Assembly: GCF_012027645.1 (NCBI RefSeq)
Contig: NZ_SNUU01000001.1
Coordinates: 310,001 to 374,000, forward strand
Length of the DNA: 64,000 bases
Origin: Thermococcus sp. 18S1
GTDB taxonomy: Archaea; Methanobacteriota_B; Thermococci; Thermococcales; Thermococcaceae
Direction: 5' to 3'
Program-made: the position numbers and the translations under genes
In this document: positions 17,175 to 26,101 of the stretch, in pieces
How the letters are laid out: the number at the start of each line of letters is the position of its first letter
How positions within the stretch are numbered: position 1 is the first letter of the stretch
The notes under the pieces: generated by a model
Told to the model about the DNA's origin: nothing
The model's database searches: none
Seen by the model: the letters and a program-made list of their open reading frames with translations, nothing else

Positions 17175-17354
17175 ATGGGATTGAGTGGTGAAGCCTGGGC
17201 AACACTGCTTGTGCCGACTTTTCTCGGGATTTTGACAATGCTGCTCTACGGCTACTGGGACAGGATAACCGGCAAGGAGTACTACGTGGACGACGAGATT
17301 CTAGCCTACGACGAGGACCTTGTAGAACAGCTCAAGGAGGAGGGTAAGGCATGA
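17175..17354 (+). CDS. Small accessory protein of the SSS symporter
   Basis: 59 residues: one transmembrane helix (about residues 9-27, ATLLVPTFLGILTMLLYGYW) shown only partly here: LLVPTFLGILTMLLY, then an acidic cytoplasmic tail (YYVDDEILAYDEDLVEQL). Such one-helix proteins encoded before sodium:solute symporters are known as symporter small accessory proteins in archaea. The stop overlaps the start of the symporter (ATGA). It probably helps insertion or activity of the transporter. GAGGTGGGT precedes the ATG at 17175. Confidence 0.7.
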   Translation: MGLSGEAWATLLVPTFLGILTMLLYGYWDRITGKEYYVDDEILAYDEDLVEQLKEEGKA

Positions 17355-18970
17355 ACAGCGGGATTCTCCTTGGATTTCTGGTGTACCTCGCCCTCCTGGC
17401 CTACATAGGCTGGTGGGCCAACCGCTACACTAAAACGGAGGACCAGTACTTCGTTGGCGGAAGGAAGGTGCACGTCCTCGCCGCGACCCTCTCAGACAAG
17501 GCGAGCGACTTCTCAGGCTGGCTGATGCTCGGTTACCCGGGTGCAGCGTTCTCCAGCGGTCTCGGTGCTTTCTGGGCCGGAATAGGCTGCCTCTTCGGTA
17601 CCCTCGCCGATTACGTCCTTATCGGCCCCAGGTTGAGAATCTACGCCGGTAAATTCAGGGCAATAACCGTCCCCGACTACCTCGAGGCAAGGCTCAAGGA
17701 CGACACCAAGCTGATAAGAATCCTGAGCGCGCTGATAATCGTCATCTTCATGACCGCCTACGTTGCAGCGCAGTTCACCGCCGGAGGAAAGACCTTCGCC
17801 GAGGGCTTCGGCATAAGCGACAACACCGGAATCATCATAACCGTCATCATCCTGACGGCCTACGTTATCACCGGTGGATTCTTCGCCGTCGTCTGGACCG
17901 ACGTCGTTCAGGCAATGTTCATGCTGCTGACCCTCATAATAGTGCCGTTCCTTGCGCTTTCGAAGATAGGGGGCTTCGACAAGGCCACCGCGATAATAGC
18001 CAGCGCGGACCCCGCCAAGCTCCACCCATTCGGCGGCGCCACCGGAATAGCGGCAATAGTTTTCGCGATAGGCTACGCCTCGTGGATAGTCGGCTACCTC
18101 GGCCAGCCGCACATCGTCACCCGCTACATGAGCGTTGAGGACCCGAGGAAGCTCAGAAGGCCGGGTATATTCATCAGCGGTACCTGGACCATACTCGTCC
18201 TCTGGGGCGCGTTCTTCGCCGGATTCATAGGCTTCGCGATGTACAAGGCAGGAATGCTCCAGGTCAGCGACCCGGAGAAGGTCATTCCCGCCATGGCGGT
18301 TGAGCTCATGCCGAGCTGGCTGGCGGGCTTCGTCATAGCCGGTATAATCTCGGCCGTCATGAGTACGGCGGATTCACAGCTGCTGGTGGCTTCCTCGGCA
18401 ATAGCCAGGGACTTCTACCACAAGGTTCTCGGCAAGGAGCTTGGCAAGAAGCAGATGGTGAACATATCGAGGCTCGTCGTTGCCGGTGTCGCCCTCGTCG
18501 GCCTGTGGTTCGCCATCAGCGGGCCGAAGGTCATATACCAGATGGTCGCGACTGCATGGGGAGGTCTCGCGGTTGGCTTCGGTCCGATCCTCGTCCTGAG
18601 CCTCTGGTGGAAGAGAACAACCAAGGAGGGAGCGATAGTCGGAATGGCCTACGGCCTCATCAGCGAGGTCATCTTCGAGGCGAAGATATACGGCTGGGCC
18701 TTCAACCCGGACGCTCCGGGCTTCTTTGGAACGATAGGCGGATGGTTCAACGGCATACCGGTGTTCTTCATCAACTTCTTCGTGACGCTGGGGGTCATAA
18801 TAATCGTCAGTCTCCTCACCAAGCCGCCAGAAGATGTCGTCAAGCTCCACGAGGACATCTTCAAGAAGGTCTCCATCGAGGGAACCGGCAAGAAGAGCAT
18901 CACCGAGACCAGGGCCAAGAGCCAGATCGAGAACGTTGCTGACTTCGTTCTCGCCAAAGGCGCCGCATGA
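17351..18970 (+). CDS. putP: Sodium:solute symporter, probable Na+/proline symporter
   Basis: 539 residues with about 13 transmembrane helices, SSS/PutP family. Characteristic stretches are GGRKVHVLAATLSDKASDFSG near helix 2 (in part: SDKASDFSGWLMLG) and STADSQLLVASSAIARDFY in the middle, which hold the Na+ site. The neighbour pair of proline dehydrogenase genes 150 bp downstream supports proline as substrate. ATGA coupling to the upstream small protein indicates co-translation. The last 60 residues form a hydrophilic tail. Substrate assignment is by context and family. Confidence 0.88.
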   Translation: MNSGILLGFLVYLALLAYIGWWANRYTKTEDQYFVGGRKVHVLAATLSDKASDFSGWLMLGYPGAAFSSGLGAFWAGIGCLFGTLADYVLIGPRLRIYAGKFRAITVPDYLEARLKDDTKLIRILSALIIVIFMTAYVAAQFTAGGKTFAEGFGISDNTGIIITVIILTAYVITGGFFAVVWTDVVQAMFMLLTLIIVPFLALSKIGGFDKATAIIASADPAKLHPFGGATGIAAIVFAIGYASWIVGYLGQPHIVTRYMSVEDPRKLRRPGIFISGTWTILVLWGAFFAGFIGFAMYKAGMLQVSDPEKVIPAMAVELMPSWLAGFVIAGIISAVMSTADSQLLVASSAIARDFYHKVLGKELGKKQMVNISRLVVAGVALVGLWFAISGPKVIYQMVATAWGGLAVGFGPILVLSLWWKRTTKEGAIVGMAYGLISEVIFEAKIYGWAFNPDAPGFFGTIGGWFNGIPVFFINFFVTLGVIIIVSLLTKPPEDVVKLHEDIFKKVSIEGTGKKSITETRAKSQIENVADFVLAKGAA

Positions 18971-19055
18971 GGCCTATTTTTTCTTTTCTGCATTCAATTA
19001 TCGTCCATTCAAGGGAGTATTTAACCAGTGGTTCCACATCATTTTTGGTCAACCT

Positions 19056-19068
19056 AACGTTTATAAAC
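19056..19068 (+). promoter_or_regulatory. TATA box before the proline dehydrogenase pair
   Basis: ACGTTTATAAACA is a palindromic TATA element about 50 bases upstream of the ATG at 19118. The pair can therefore be transcribed separately from the symporter genes. Confidence 0.45.
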
Positions 19069-19117
19069 ATCAATGTATAAAGAAGGGCGCCAATTGTGAA
19101 ATCTTAGAGGTGAGAGC

Positions 19118-20617
19118 ATGAGACCGCTCGACCTGACCGAGAAGGACCCTTCTAGGCGGGTTACAATCTACTTTGAGGGTCAGTCACTGGAGGCCTACGA
19201 AGGGGAAAAGCTCACAGTTGCCCTTCTGGCCAACGGGATATACTGGCTGACGACCAGCACAGAGGGCAGGAAGAGGGGGGCATTCACCTTTGGCCCAGTT
19301 CCTATGGTCGTCAACGGGGTCAAAAACATCAACGGAAGGAAGACCAAGGTTAAGGACGGCATGAGGATAGAGCGCCAGAACTACGGAGAGTTCCAGGAAA
19401 CCGTGGAGATCGACGAGGGCAAGCCCGTCAAGAGGCTGGTCGTTGACGTGGCGGTCATTGGCGGGGGCCCTGCCGGGATAGGTGCCGTACTTGAGGTCCA
19501 GGAGCACCTAACCGCGGCAATAATCGAGGAGAAGGGCTGGCTCGGAGGAGACCTGTGGCTCAAGGGCCTGCCTCAGGAGGGATTCGGTGACCCAAAGAAG
19601 GCCGTTAAAGAGCTCACCGGAAAATTCAATGAAAACGTCAGGGTGTTTAAAGGCACGATAGCCCTCGGCGTCTTCGACAAGGGCGAGTATTTCCTGGTAC
19701 CGATAGTTACGGGGAAGAACCAGCTCATCGAGCTGATGGCCAAGCGCGTCGTTCTTGCCGTTGGTGCTGTTGACAACATCCTCCTCTTCGAGAACAACGA
19801 GTTCCCGGGTGTTTTCAGGCGCGATTTCGCCCTTGAGGTCATGAACGTCTGGGGCGTCGCCCCGGGAAGGAAGGTGGCCGTGGTAGGCAGCAGGCCTGAA
19901 GACATCGTCCCGGAACTGGAGCGCTGGGGAATTGAGTACGTGATAGTGCCCAATCCAAAGCGCGTTGAGGGAAGGGAGAAGGTGGAGAGGCTCATTGACA
20001 TGAACGGACACGTTTACGAGGTTGACGCTGTCATCGTGTCGGACGGGAGGAGGCCCGACATCAACCCGATAACCCAGGCCGGCGGAAAGCTGAGGTTCAA
20101 GCGCGGCTACTACATGCCCATCCTCGATTCCCAGCACAGGATACGCGACGGAATATACGTCGCCGGGAGCGCGGTTTCCATAAAGCCGCACTACGCTAAT
20201 TACCTTGAGGGAAGGCTCGTTGGAGCATACATCCTGCGTGAGTTTGGATTTGACGCCGAACCGTGCGTTTACGAGGAGAAACTCAGGGACTACGAGCCCG
20301 TTCCGATGGCGATTCACCAGATACCCTTCGAGAGCTTCAACCTTGAGGACGTCCAGATATGTGGCTGCGACGTTTCCCTGAAGAAGGTCGACGACGTGGT
20401 CAGGAGCGGAATAACCGACCTGCAGATAATCAAGCGCCTGACCCATCTAGCGATGGGCTTCTGCCAGGGACGCTTCTGCCTCTTCAACGGGGCAGTGGTG
20501 GTCTCGCAGAGAACGGGCTCAGATATGAGCCGCATCGACCTTCCGGTGGCCCGGCCGCCGCTGAAGAACGTCAGGATGAAGGTCACCGCCGAGGGGGTGG
20601 AGGAATATGCCGAGTAA
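19118..20617 (+). CDS. pdhA: Dye-linked L-proline dehydrogenase, alpha subunit (FAD/NAD(P)-type oxidoreductase)
   Basis: 499 residues, akin to the alpha subunit of the Pyrococcus horikoshii PDH1 complex. Order: Fer2_4-like N-terminal domain (1-105), a dinucleotide-binding domain (VAVIGGGPAGIGA near residue 113), a second nucleotide site (RKVAVVGSRPED) and a C-terminal BFD-like domain with CGCDVSLKK and GFCQGRFC. The N-terminal domain lacks the four cysteines that bind [2Fe-2S] in the other alpha subunit of this window (see 41729). In P. horikoshii this subunit binds ATP and FAD. It passes electrons from proline oxidation in the beta subunit. GAGGTGAGAGC precedes the ATG. Confidence 0.85.
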   Translation: MRPLDLTEKDPSRRVTIYFEGQSLEAYEGEKLTVALLANGIYWLTTSTEGRKRGAFTFGPVPMVVNGVKNINGRKTKVKDGMRIERQNYGEFQETVEIDEGKPVKRLVVDVAVIGGGPAGIGAVLEVQEHLTAAIIEEKGWLGGDLWLKGLPQEGFGDPKKAVKELTGKFNENVRVFKGTIALGVFDKGEYFLVPIVTGKNQLIELMAKRVVLAVGAVDNILLFENNEFPGVFRRDFALEVMNVWGVAPGRKVAVVGSRPEDIVPELERWGIEYVIVPNPKRVEGREKVERLIDMNGHVYEVDAVIVSDGRRPDINPITQAGGKLRFKRGYYMPILDSQHRIRDGIYVAGSAVSIKPHYANYLEGRLVGAYILREFGFDAEPCVYEEKLRDYEPVPMAIHQIPFESFNLEDVQICGCDVSLKKVDDVVRSGITDLQIIKRLTHLAMGFCQGRFCLFNGAVVVSQRTGSDMSRIDLPVARPPLKNVRMKVTAEGVEEYAE

Positions 20618-21767
20618 AGAACTCCCCGAGAGGAGTGAGATAGTCATCATCGGCGGGGGAATCGTCGGCGTAACCCTCGCCCACGAGCTTGCCAAGCGCG
20701 GTGAGGAGGTCACGGTAATAGAGAAGCGTTTCATCGGTTCCGGCTCGACCTTCCGCTGTGGAACGGGAATAAGGCAGCAGTTCAATGACGAAGCCAACGT
20801 CCAGGTCATGAAGCGCTCCGTCGAGCTGTGGAAGCGCTATAGCGAGGAGTACGGCTTCTCCTTCGAGCAGACCGGCTACCTCTTCCTGCTCTACGACGAC
20901 GATGAGGTTGCGGAGTTCAAGGAGAACATAGCGATACAGAACCGCTTCGGCGTTCCCACGAGGCTCATAACGCCCGAGGAGGCCAAGGAGATAGTGCCGC
21001 TCCTCGACATCAGCGAGGTTATAGCGGCATCATGGAACCCCACCGATGGAAAGGCCGACCCGTTCTACGCCACTGCCGCCTTCGCCCTCAACGCCGAGCA
21101 CTTTGGGGCGAAACTCGTTGAGTACACCGAGGTCAAGGACTTCATAATCGAGAACGGCGAGATTACGGGACTGAAGACGAGCAGGGGAGTTATAAAGACC
21201 GGCATCGTCGTGAACGCCACCAACGCCTGGGCCAAGCTCATCAACGCGATGGCCGGGATAAAGACCCACATTCCGATAGAGCCCTACAAGCACCAGGCGG
21301 TCATCACACAGCCCATCAGGAAAGGGGCCATCAAGCCGATGGTCATCTCCTTCAAGTACGGGCACGCATACCTCACCCAGACGGCCCACGGCGGCATCGT
21401 CGGCGGAGTGGGTTACGAGCTCGGCCCGACCTACGACCTCAATCCCACCTACGAGTTCATGCGCGAGGTGAGCTACTACTTCACCAAGATAGTTCCCGCC
21501 CTGAGGGAGCTCCTCATACTGAGGACGTGGGCGGGCTACTACGCCAAAACGCCTGACAGCAACCCGGCGATAGGAAAAATCGAGGAGCTCAGCGATTACT
21601 ACATAGCGGCAGGCTTCAGCGGACACGGCTTCATGATGGCGCCGGCGGTGGCCGAGATGGTCGCCGACCTCATCACCAAGGGCAGAACAGACCTTCCAGT
21701 GGACTGGTACGACCCGTACCGCTTCGAGCGTGGAGAACTTCGCGGAGAGGCGCTCCAGATGGGCTGA
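20607..21767 (+). CDS. pdhB: Dye-linked L-proline dehydrogenase, beta subunit
   Basis: 386-residue FAD-dependent amine oxidoreductase (DAO family), the catalytic subunit that oxidises L-proline to pyrroline-5-carboxylate. The FAD site is IVIIGGGIVGVTLAHEL near residue 11 and the family loop GSGSTFRCGTGIRQQF follows at about residue 50. The C-terminal GFSGHGFMMAPAVAEM is the FAD pyrimidine-binding motif. It overlaps the alpha gene by 11 bp and GGTGGAGG is in the overlap, so translation is coupled. A paralogue lies at 39798. Confidence 0.88.
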   Translation: MPSKELPERSEIVIIGGGIVGVTLAHELAKRGEEVTVIEKRFIGSGSTFRCGTGIRQQFNDEANVQVMKRSVELWKRYSEEYGFSFEQTGYLFLLYDDDEVAEFKENIAIQNRFGVPTRLITPEEAKEIVPLLDISEVIAASWNPTDGKADPFYATAAFALNAEHFGAKLVEYTEVKDFIIENGEITGLKTSRGVIKTGIVVNATNAWAKLINAMAGIKTHIPIEPYKHQAVITQPIRKGAIKPMVISFKYGHAYLTQTAHGGIVGGVGYELGPTYDLNPTYEFMREVSYYFTKIVPALRELLILRTWAGYYAKTPDSNPAIGKIEELSDYYIAAGFSGHGFMMAPAVAEMVADLITKGRTDLPVDWYDPYRFERGELRGEALQMG

Positions 21768-21827
21768 GGCTTTCTCTTTTCTCGCTAATCTTAAATATTT
21801 TCGAGTCTAACCCCTCTGGGTGGAATC

Positions 21828-22889
21828 GTGTACCGCGTTGATTCTCCAGGAAGGGTTAATCTGATTGGAGAGCACACGGACTACGCCCTCGGCTACGTTA
21901 TGCCGATGGCCATAAACCTCTACACGGTTCTGCACGCCCAGGAAGACGAAAAAGCAAGGGTTTATTCCCAGATTTTTCTGGAGGTGAAGGAGTTCGGGCT
22001 CGATGAAATCAGAAAAGCCAACGACTGGGCGGACTACGTCAGGGGGATATTCTGGGTTCTGAGGGAGGAAGGCCACACTATCGGGGGAATGAAGGGAATC
22101 CTCGGCGGAGACCTGCCGATAGGTTCCGGACTGAGCTCCTCGGCGAGCCTTGAGCTGGCAGTTTTGGCCTTCCTGAACGAGGCCTATAAGCTAAACCTCC
22201 TGCCGGTGGAGATGGCACTTCTGGCCCAGAGGGCGGAGAACGAGTTCGTCGGTGTCCCCTGCGGCATACTCGACCAGTTCGCGGTTGTCCACGGAAAGAG
22301 GGGGCACGTCATATTCCTGGACACTGACACGCTGGAGCACGAGTACATCAGGTTTCCAGAGGATGTGCAGGTTCTCGTGTTCTACACAGGGGTTAAGAGG
22401 GAACTCGCTGGCTCGGCCTACGCGGAAAGGAGGAAGGTCGCGGAGGAGACCCTCAGGTTCCTCGGAAGGAGAACCTCCAAGGATGTTGAGGAGAGCGACC
22501 TCAGAACCCTTCCCTCCCTCTACCGGCGCTTCTTCGGCTACATAGTGAGAGAAAACAGGCGCGTCCTTGAGGCAAGGGATGCCCTGAGGAGCGGCGATAT
22601 TAGAACATTTGGAGAGCTGATGACGGCCTCGCACTGGGATCTCGCCAGAAACTACGAGGTCTCAAGCGAGGAGCTAGACTTCTTCGTGAGGAAGGCCGTT
22701 GAACTCGGTGCCTACGGCGCCAAACTGACCGGTGCCGGCTTTGGCGGTTCCGCGGTGGCCATAGTGCCCGAGGAGCTGGCCCTGGACATTGCAATGAGGG
22801 TCACCGACGAGTACGTCAGGCACTTCAACTGGGAGCCGAACTACCACCTCGTCAGTCCGAGCGACGGAGTGAGCGTGAGGAGGGTCTGA
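21828..22889 (+). CDS. galK: Galactokinase
   Basis: 353 residues of the GHMP kinase family. The galactokinase signature GRVNLIGEHTDY starts at residue 8, the ATP loop is GLSSSASLE and motif 3 is LTGAGFGG. It phosphorylates galactose at C1 with ATP for the Leloir route. It starts at GTG with GGGTGG upstream and lies directly upstream of the GH57 gene, four bases apart, so galactose set free by that enzyme can be used at once. A TATA-like AAATATTTT lies 45 bp upstream. Confidence 0.93.
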   Translation: MYRVDSPGRVNLIGEHTDYALGYVMPMAINLYTVLHAQEDEKARVYSQIFLEVKEFGLDEIRKANDWADYVRGIFWVLREEGHTIGGMKGILGGDLPIGSGLSSSASLELAVLAFLNEAYKLNLLPVEMALLAQRAENEFVGVPCGILDQFAVVHGKRGHVIFLDTDTLEHEYIRFPEDVQVLVFYTGVKRELAGSAYAERRKVAEETLRFLGRRTSKDVEESDLRTLPSLYRRFFGYIVRENRRVLEARDALRSGDIRTFGELMTASHWDLARNYEVSSEELDFFVRKAVELGAYGAKLTGAGFGGSAVAIVPEELALDIAMRVTDEYVRHFNWEPNYHLVSPSDGVSVRRV

Positions 22890-22893
22890 GTTG

Positions 22894-23985
22894 ATGGCTC
22901 TCCTCCTCCACGGCAACCTGCAGTACGCTGAGATACCGAAGGCGGAGGTAGGGAGGGTCATCGAGAAGGCCTACGTGCCGGTTCTCTCGACGCTCCTCAA
23001 AAGGGAAATTCCCTTCGCCCTCAACATAACCGGTTTCACGCTTGAACTCCTTCCGGGGGACGTGCTGAGGCTCGTGCGCGAGGGCATCGAATCGGGGCTG
23101 ATAGAGGTAACCGGAACCGCCTACAGCCACGCGATACTGCCCCTCCTGAGCCTTGACAGGGTTGAGGCCCAGGTGAGGAAGGACAGGGAGGTAAAGGAGA
23201 CCCTCCTCGAAGTCTCCCCAAAGCTCTTCTTCCCGCCGGAGCTGGCCTACGACCCGATTCTGCCGGCCATACTCAGGGACAACGGCTACGAGACGGTTTT
23301 CGTTGACGGCGAAGCCCTCGTTCTTTCAAACCACCTCAACAGGGCGATAAAGCCTGTGAAGCCCCTCTACCCCCACCTCATAAAGGCCCAGCGGGGCGAG
23401 GGCAACAGATACATCAACTACCTCCTCGGCCTGAGGGAGCTGAAAAAGTCGCTCAAACTTGTCTTTCCGGGCAAGGTGACCCTCGAAGCGGTTAAGGAGA
23501 TCGAGGCGATTCCCGTTTGGGTGAACGTGAACACCGTCGTGATGCTCGGTGCCGGAAGGTTCCCATTGATGAATCCGGGAAAGGCCGCGAAGTGGCTGGA
23601 AAACCTCGACGACATAATCCTCTACGGCACCGACATAGAGTTCTTAGGCTATCGTCCATTAGCGGACTACCTGATAACCGTCGATTCTTTCCTCGAGGTC
23701 TTCGACGCCCTGGGGAGGGAGGTAAAGCCCCCAAGCGGGCTCCCCCACTCCGGAAGGAGGCTCTACCTGAGGACTTCGAGCTGGGCGCCCGATAAAAGCC
23801 TCGCCATATGGAGCCTCGACGACGGCAACGCCAGACTGAACCTCCTATCCCGGAATCTGAGGGGAAAGAAGGCCTTCCTCGCGGAGAACAGCGATGCGAG
23901 GGGATGGGAGCCCCTGCCCGAGAGGAGGCTCGACGCGTTTAGGGCCATCTACGAAGCCTGGAGGGATGGTGAATGGGAAACCTGA
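22894..23985 (+). CDS. galA: GH57 alpha-galactosidase
   Basis: 364 residues, same length and order as the characterised P. furiosus GH57 alpha-galactosidase located beside galK. The family 57 barrel starts with LLLHGNLQYAEI, followed by EVTGTAYSHAILPLL and PKLFFPPELAYDP, which carry catalytic-site stretches of GH57. It releases terminal alpha-linked galactose. No signal peptide, so it is cytoplasmic and acts after uptake. Its 3' end overlaps the MFS gene by 13 bp. The start at 22894 was preferred over a TTG three bases earlier. Confidence 0.87.
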   Translation: MALLLHGNLQYAEIPKAEVGRVIEKAYVPVLSTLLKREIPFALNITGFTLELLPGDVLRLVREGIESGLIEVTGTAYSHAILPLLSLDRVEAQVRKDREVKETLLEVSPKLFFPPELAYDPILPAILRDNGYETVFVDGEALVLSNHLNRAIKPVKPLYPHLIKAQRGEGNRYINYLLGLRELKKSLKLVFPGKVTLEAVKEIEAIPVWVNVNTVVMLGAGRFPLMNPGKAAKWLENLDDIILYGTDIEFLGYRPLADYLITVDSFLEVFDALGREVKPPSGLPHSGRRLYLRTSSWAPDKSLAIWSLDDGNARLNLLSRNLRGKKAFLAENSDARGWEPLPERRLDAFRAIYEAWRDGEWET

Positions 23986-25307
23986 GGAACAAGCTCTCCA
24001 TACTTCTTCTCGTCCTGATGGCGGCCTTCCTGATGGCCGACCAGAACCTGCTTCCCCCCAACTACCAGCAGATAATGGCCGAGTTCGGGATAAGCGAGAC
24101 CCAGATGGGGCTCGTCTCAACGATATTCGTCGCAACGAGCGCCCTGATAACGATAGTCTGGGGTTTTCTCTCAGACATCAAGGGGAGGAAGAAGCTCCTC
24201 GTGGTAGGCGTTCTCCTCGGTGAGATACCCTGCTTTCTGACTGCCTTCGTCAACAGCTACTACGAGCTCCTCCTCATGAGGCTCTTCACGGGGATTGGAG
24301 TTGGCTCGATAATCCCGATAGGCTACTCTCTGATAGCCGACATGTTTCCGAGCGAGGAGCGCGGAAAGGGCTACGCCTTCATACAGACCGCCTTCGGCTT
24401 CGGAACCCTCTTCGGAATGATAATGGCCGGCCTGATAGGGAGCTGGAGGCTTCCGTTTATCCTTGCCTCGGTTCCGAACTTCATACTGGCTCCCTTATTC
24501 TACGTGATAGCGGAGGAGCCCAAGAGGGGGGCCGGAGAGGAGGAGGTCAGAAAGCTCATCGAACGCGGTGTGGAATACACCTACCGGCTGAGCTGGGAGG
24601 CCGTTAGAAAGTCCTTCAGAACCAAAACGAACCTTCTGATATTCCTCCAGGGCCTGGCCGGAACCGTCCCCTGGGGCGTCCTCATGTACTGGCTGGTCTC
24701 GTTCCTCATCGTAACGAGGGGAATGGAGAAGGACACCGCGACCTTCGTTCTGCTGATACTCGGAATAGCAACTGTGATAGGAACCCTCCTCGGAGGCTAC
24801 GTCGGAGACTACTTCGAGAGGAGAAGCCCCGGCGGCAGGGCGCTGATAACGGGGATAGCCGTCTTTCTCGGAATGATAGCGGCGATTGGGATCATAGTTT
24901 ACCCGCTCCCACAGGAGCTCTCTTTCGAGGGCTGGCTCGCACTGACGGTCTACTCGATACTCTTCCTACAGCTCGTCAGCTTCGCGGGGCCGAACGTTAC
25001 GGCCATAATCTCCCAGGTAAACCTGCCCGAGGACAGGGGAACGGTCTTTGGAGTGTTCAACATCATAGACAACGTCGGAAAGGCCCTCGGCCCGCTCTTC
25101 GGCGGGTTCCTCATCGAAGCCCTGAGGGGCGCAGGCTACACCAACGCCCAGGCCTACGAGTACACGCTCGTAATAGGCTCGCTCTTCTGGACGCTCTGCG
25201 CCCTCGTGTGGTTCTGGATAAGGCATCAGTATCCGAAGGACAGGGAGGAGGTCAGGGAGATACTCAGGAGACGCGCCCAGGAACTTTTAGGGGGTGAGGT
25301 ATCTTGA
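23973..25307 (+). CDS. MFS transporter, probable sugar or glycoside uptake
   Basis: 444 residues with 12 predicted transmembrane helices. The MFS loop signature GFLSDIKGRKK lies between helices 2 and 3 and the GYSLIADMFPSEERGKG block after helix 4. Sandwiched and overlapping between the alpha-galactosidase and a deacetylase gene, it likely imports the oligosaccharide those enzymes act on. The start at 23973 has GGATGGTGA in front. Substrate is inferred from context only. Confidence 0.85.
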   Translation: MGNLRNKLSILLLVLMAAFLMADQNLLPPNYQQIMAEFGISETQMGLVSTIFVATSALITIVWGFLSDIKGRKKLLVVGVLLGEIPCFLTAFVNSYYELLLMRLFTGIGVGSIIPIGYSLIADMFPSEERGKGYAFIQTAFGFGTLFGMIMAGLIGSWRLPFILASVPNFILAPLFYVIAEEPKRGAGEEEVRKLIERGVEYTYRLSWEAVRKSFRTKTNLLIFLQGLAGTVPWGVLMYWLVSFLIVTRGMEKDTATFVLLILGIATVIGTLLGGYVGDYFERRSPGGRALITGIAVFLGMIAAIGIIVYPLPQELSFEGWLALTVYSILFLQLVSFAGPNVTAIISQVNLPEDRGTVFGVFNIIDNVGKALGPLFGGFLIEALRGAGYTNAQAYEYTLVIGSLFWTLCALVWFWIRHQYPKDREEVREILRRRAQELLGGEVS

Positions 25308-26101
25308 AGCCGATTCTTCTGGCCAAGGCCAAGCTCAGGGGAGTTTCCCCCGGCGAGTTCAGGGCGCTCTTGAGGGAAACCCTGGGCTTCGACGTGGAGA
25401 GACCCTTCGATGGCGTTGAGAGGATCCTCTGCGTCCAGCCCCACCCGGACGACTGCGAGCTTGCCATCGGGGGAACGCTGGCAAAGCTCTCGCGGGAGGG
25501 AAGGGAGATAACCTACCTCACACTGACGGATGGCTCGGCGGGGAGCAGGGAGGTCCCGCCAGAGGAGCTGAAGGAAGTCCGGAGGAGGGAGCAGGAGCGG
25601 GCGGCGGAGATAATAGGCGTCAAAAAGCTCCTCCGGCTCGACTACCCCGATACGAAGCTCCCCTACAGCGAGGAGGCAAGGATGAAGCTGCTGAAGATAA
25701 TACGCTCCGAGAGGCCCGACCTCGTGCTCGCCCCCGATCCCTGGCTTCCCTACGACGTCCATCCGGACCACAGGAACGCGGGGCTCTTAGCGGGGGAGGC
25801 GGCCTTCTTCTCCGCCATTCCGAGTGTCGGGGAGGGAGAGCCGTGGGAGGTAAGGCTCCTCGGCTTCTACTACACGGACAACCCGAACCACGTTGAGGAC
25901 GTCGGGGCTTTCCTCAAGCTCAAGCTGAAGGCACTGAAGGCTCACGGGAGCCAGTTCAGAGGGGATTGGAACTCGTGGGAGGTCTTCGTGAAGAGCGTTG
26001 CCAGGTTCTACGGCGAGATGGCGGGCTTCAAATACGGCGAGGGGCTGAGAATTCTGCCCACGGTTCTCTTCCACGCCAACCCGCTCGCGGGGGTGCTGTG
26101 A
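25304..26101 (+). CDS. PIG-L family deacetylase (diacetylchitobiose deacetylase type)
   Basis: 265 residues, like the archaeal Dac enzymes that remove an acetyl group from N-acetylglucosamine or its dimer. The zinc motif is QPHPDDCELAIGG (residues about 44-56) and the third ligand is in DVHPDHRNAG. It starts at TTG overlapping the MFS stop and is read with GGGGGTGAGG upstream. It ends directly against the GH4 gene. Its presence points to an acetylated amino sugar in the imported glycan. Substrate not certain. Confidence 0.85.
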   Translation: MKPILLAKAKLRGVSPGEFRALLRETLGFDVERPFDGVERILCVQPHPDDCELAIGGTLAKLSREGREITYLTLTDGSAGSREVPPEELKEVRRREQERAAEIIGVKKLLRLDYPDTKLPYSEEARMKLLKIIRSERPDLVLAPDPWLPYDVHPDHRNAGLLAGEAAFFSAIPSVGEGEPWEVRLLGFYYTDNPNHVEDVGAFLKLKLKALKAHGSQFRGDWNSWEVFVKSVARFYGEMAGFKYGEGLRILPTVLFHANPLAGVL

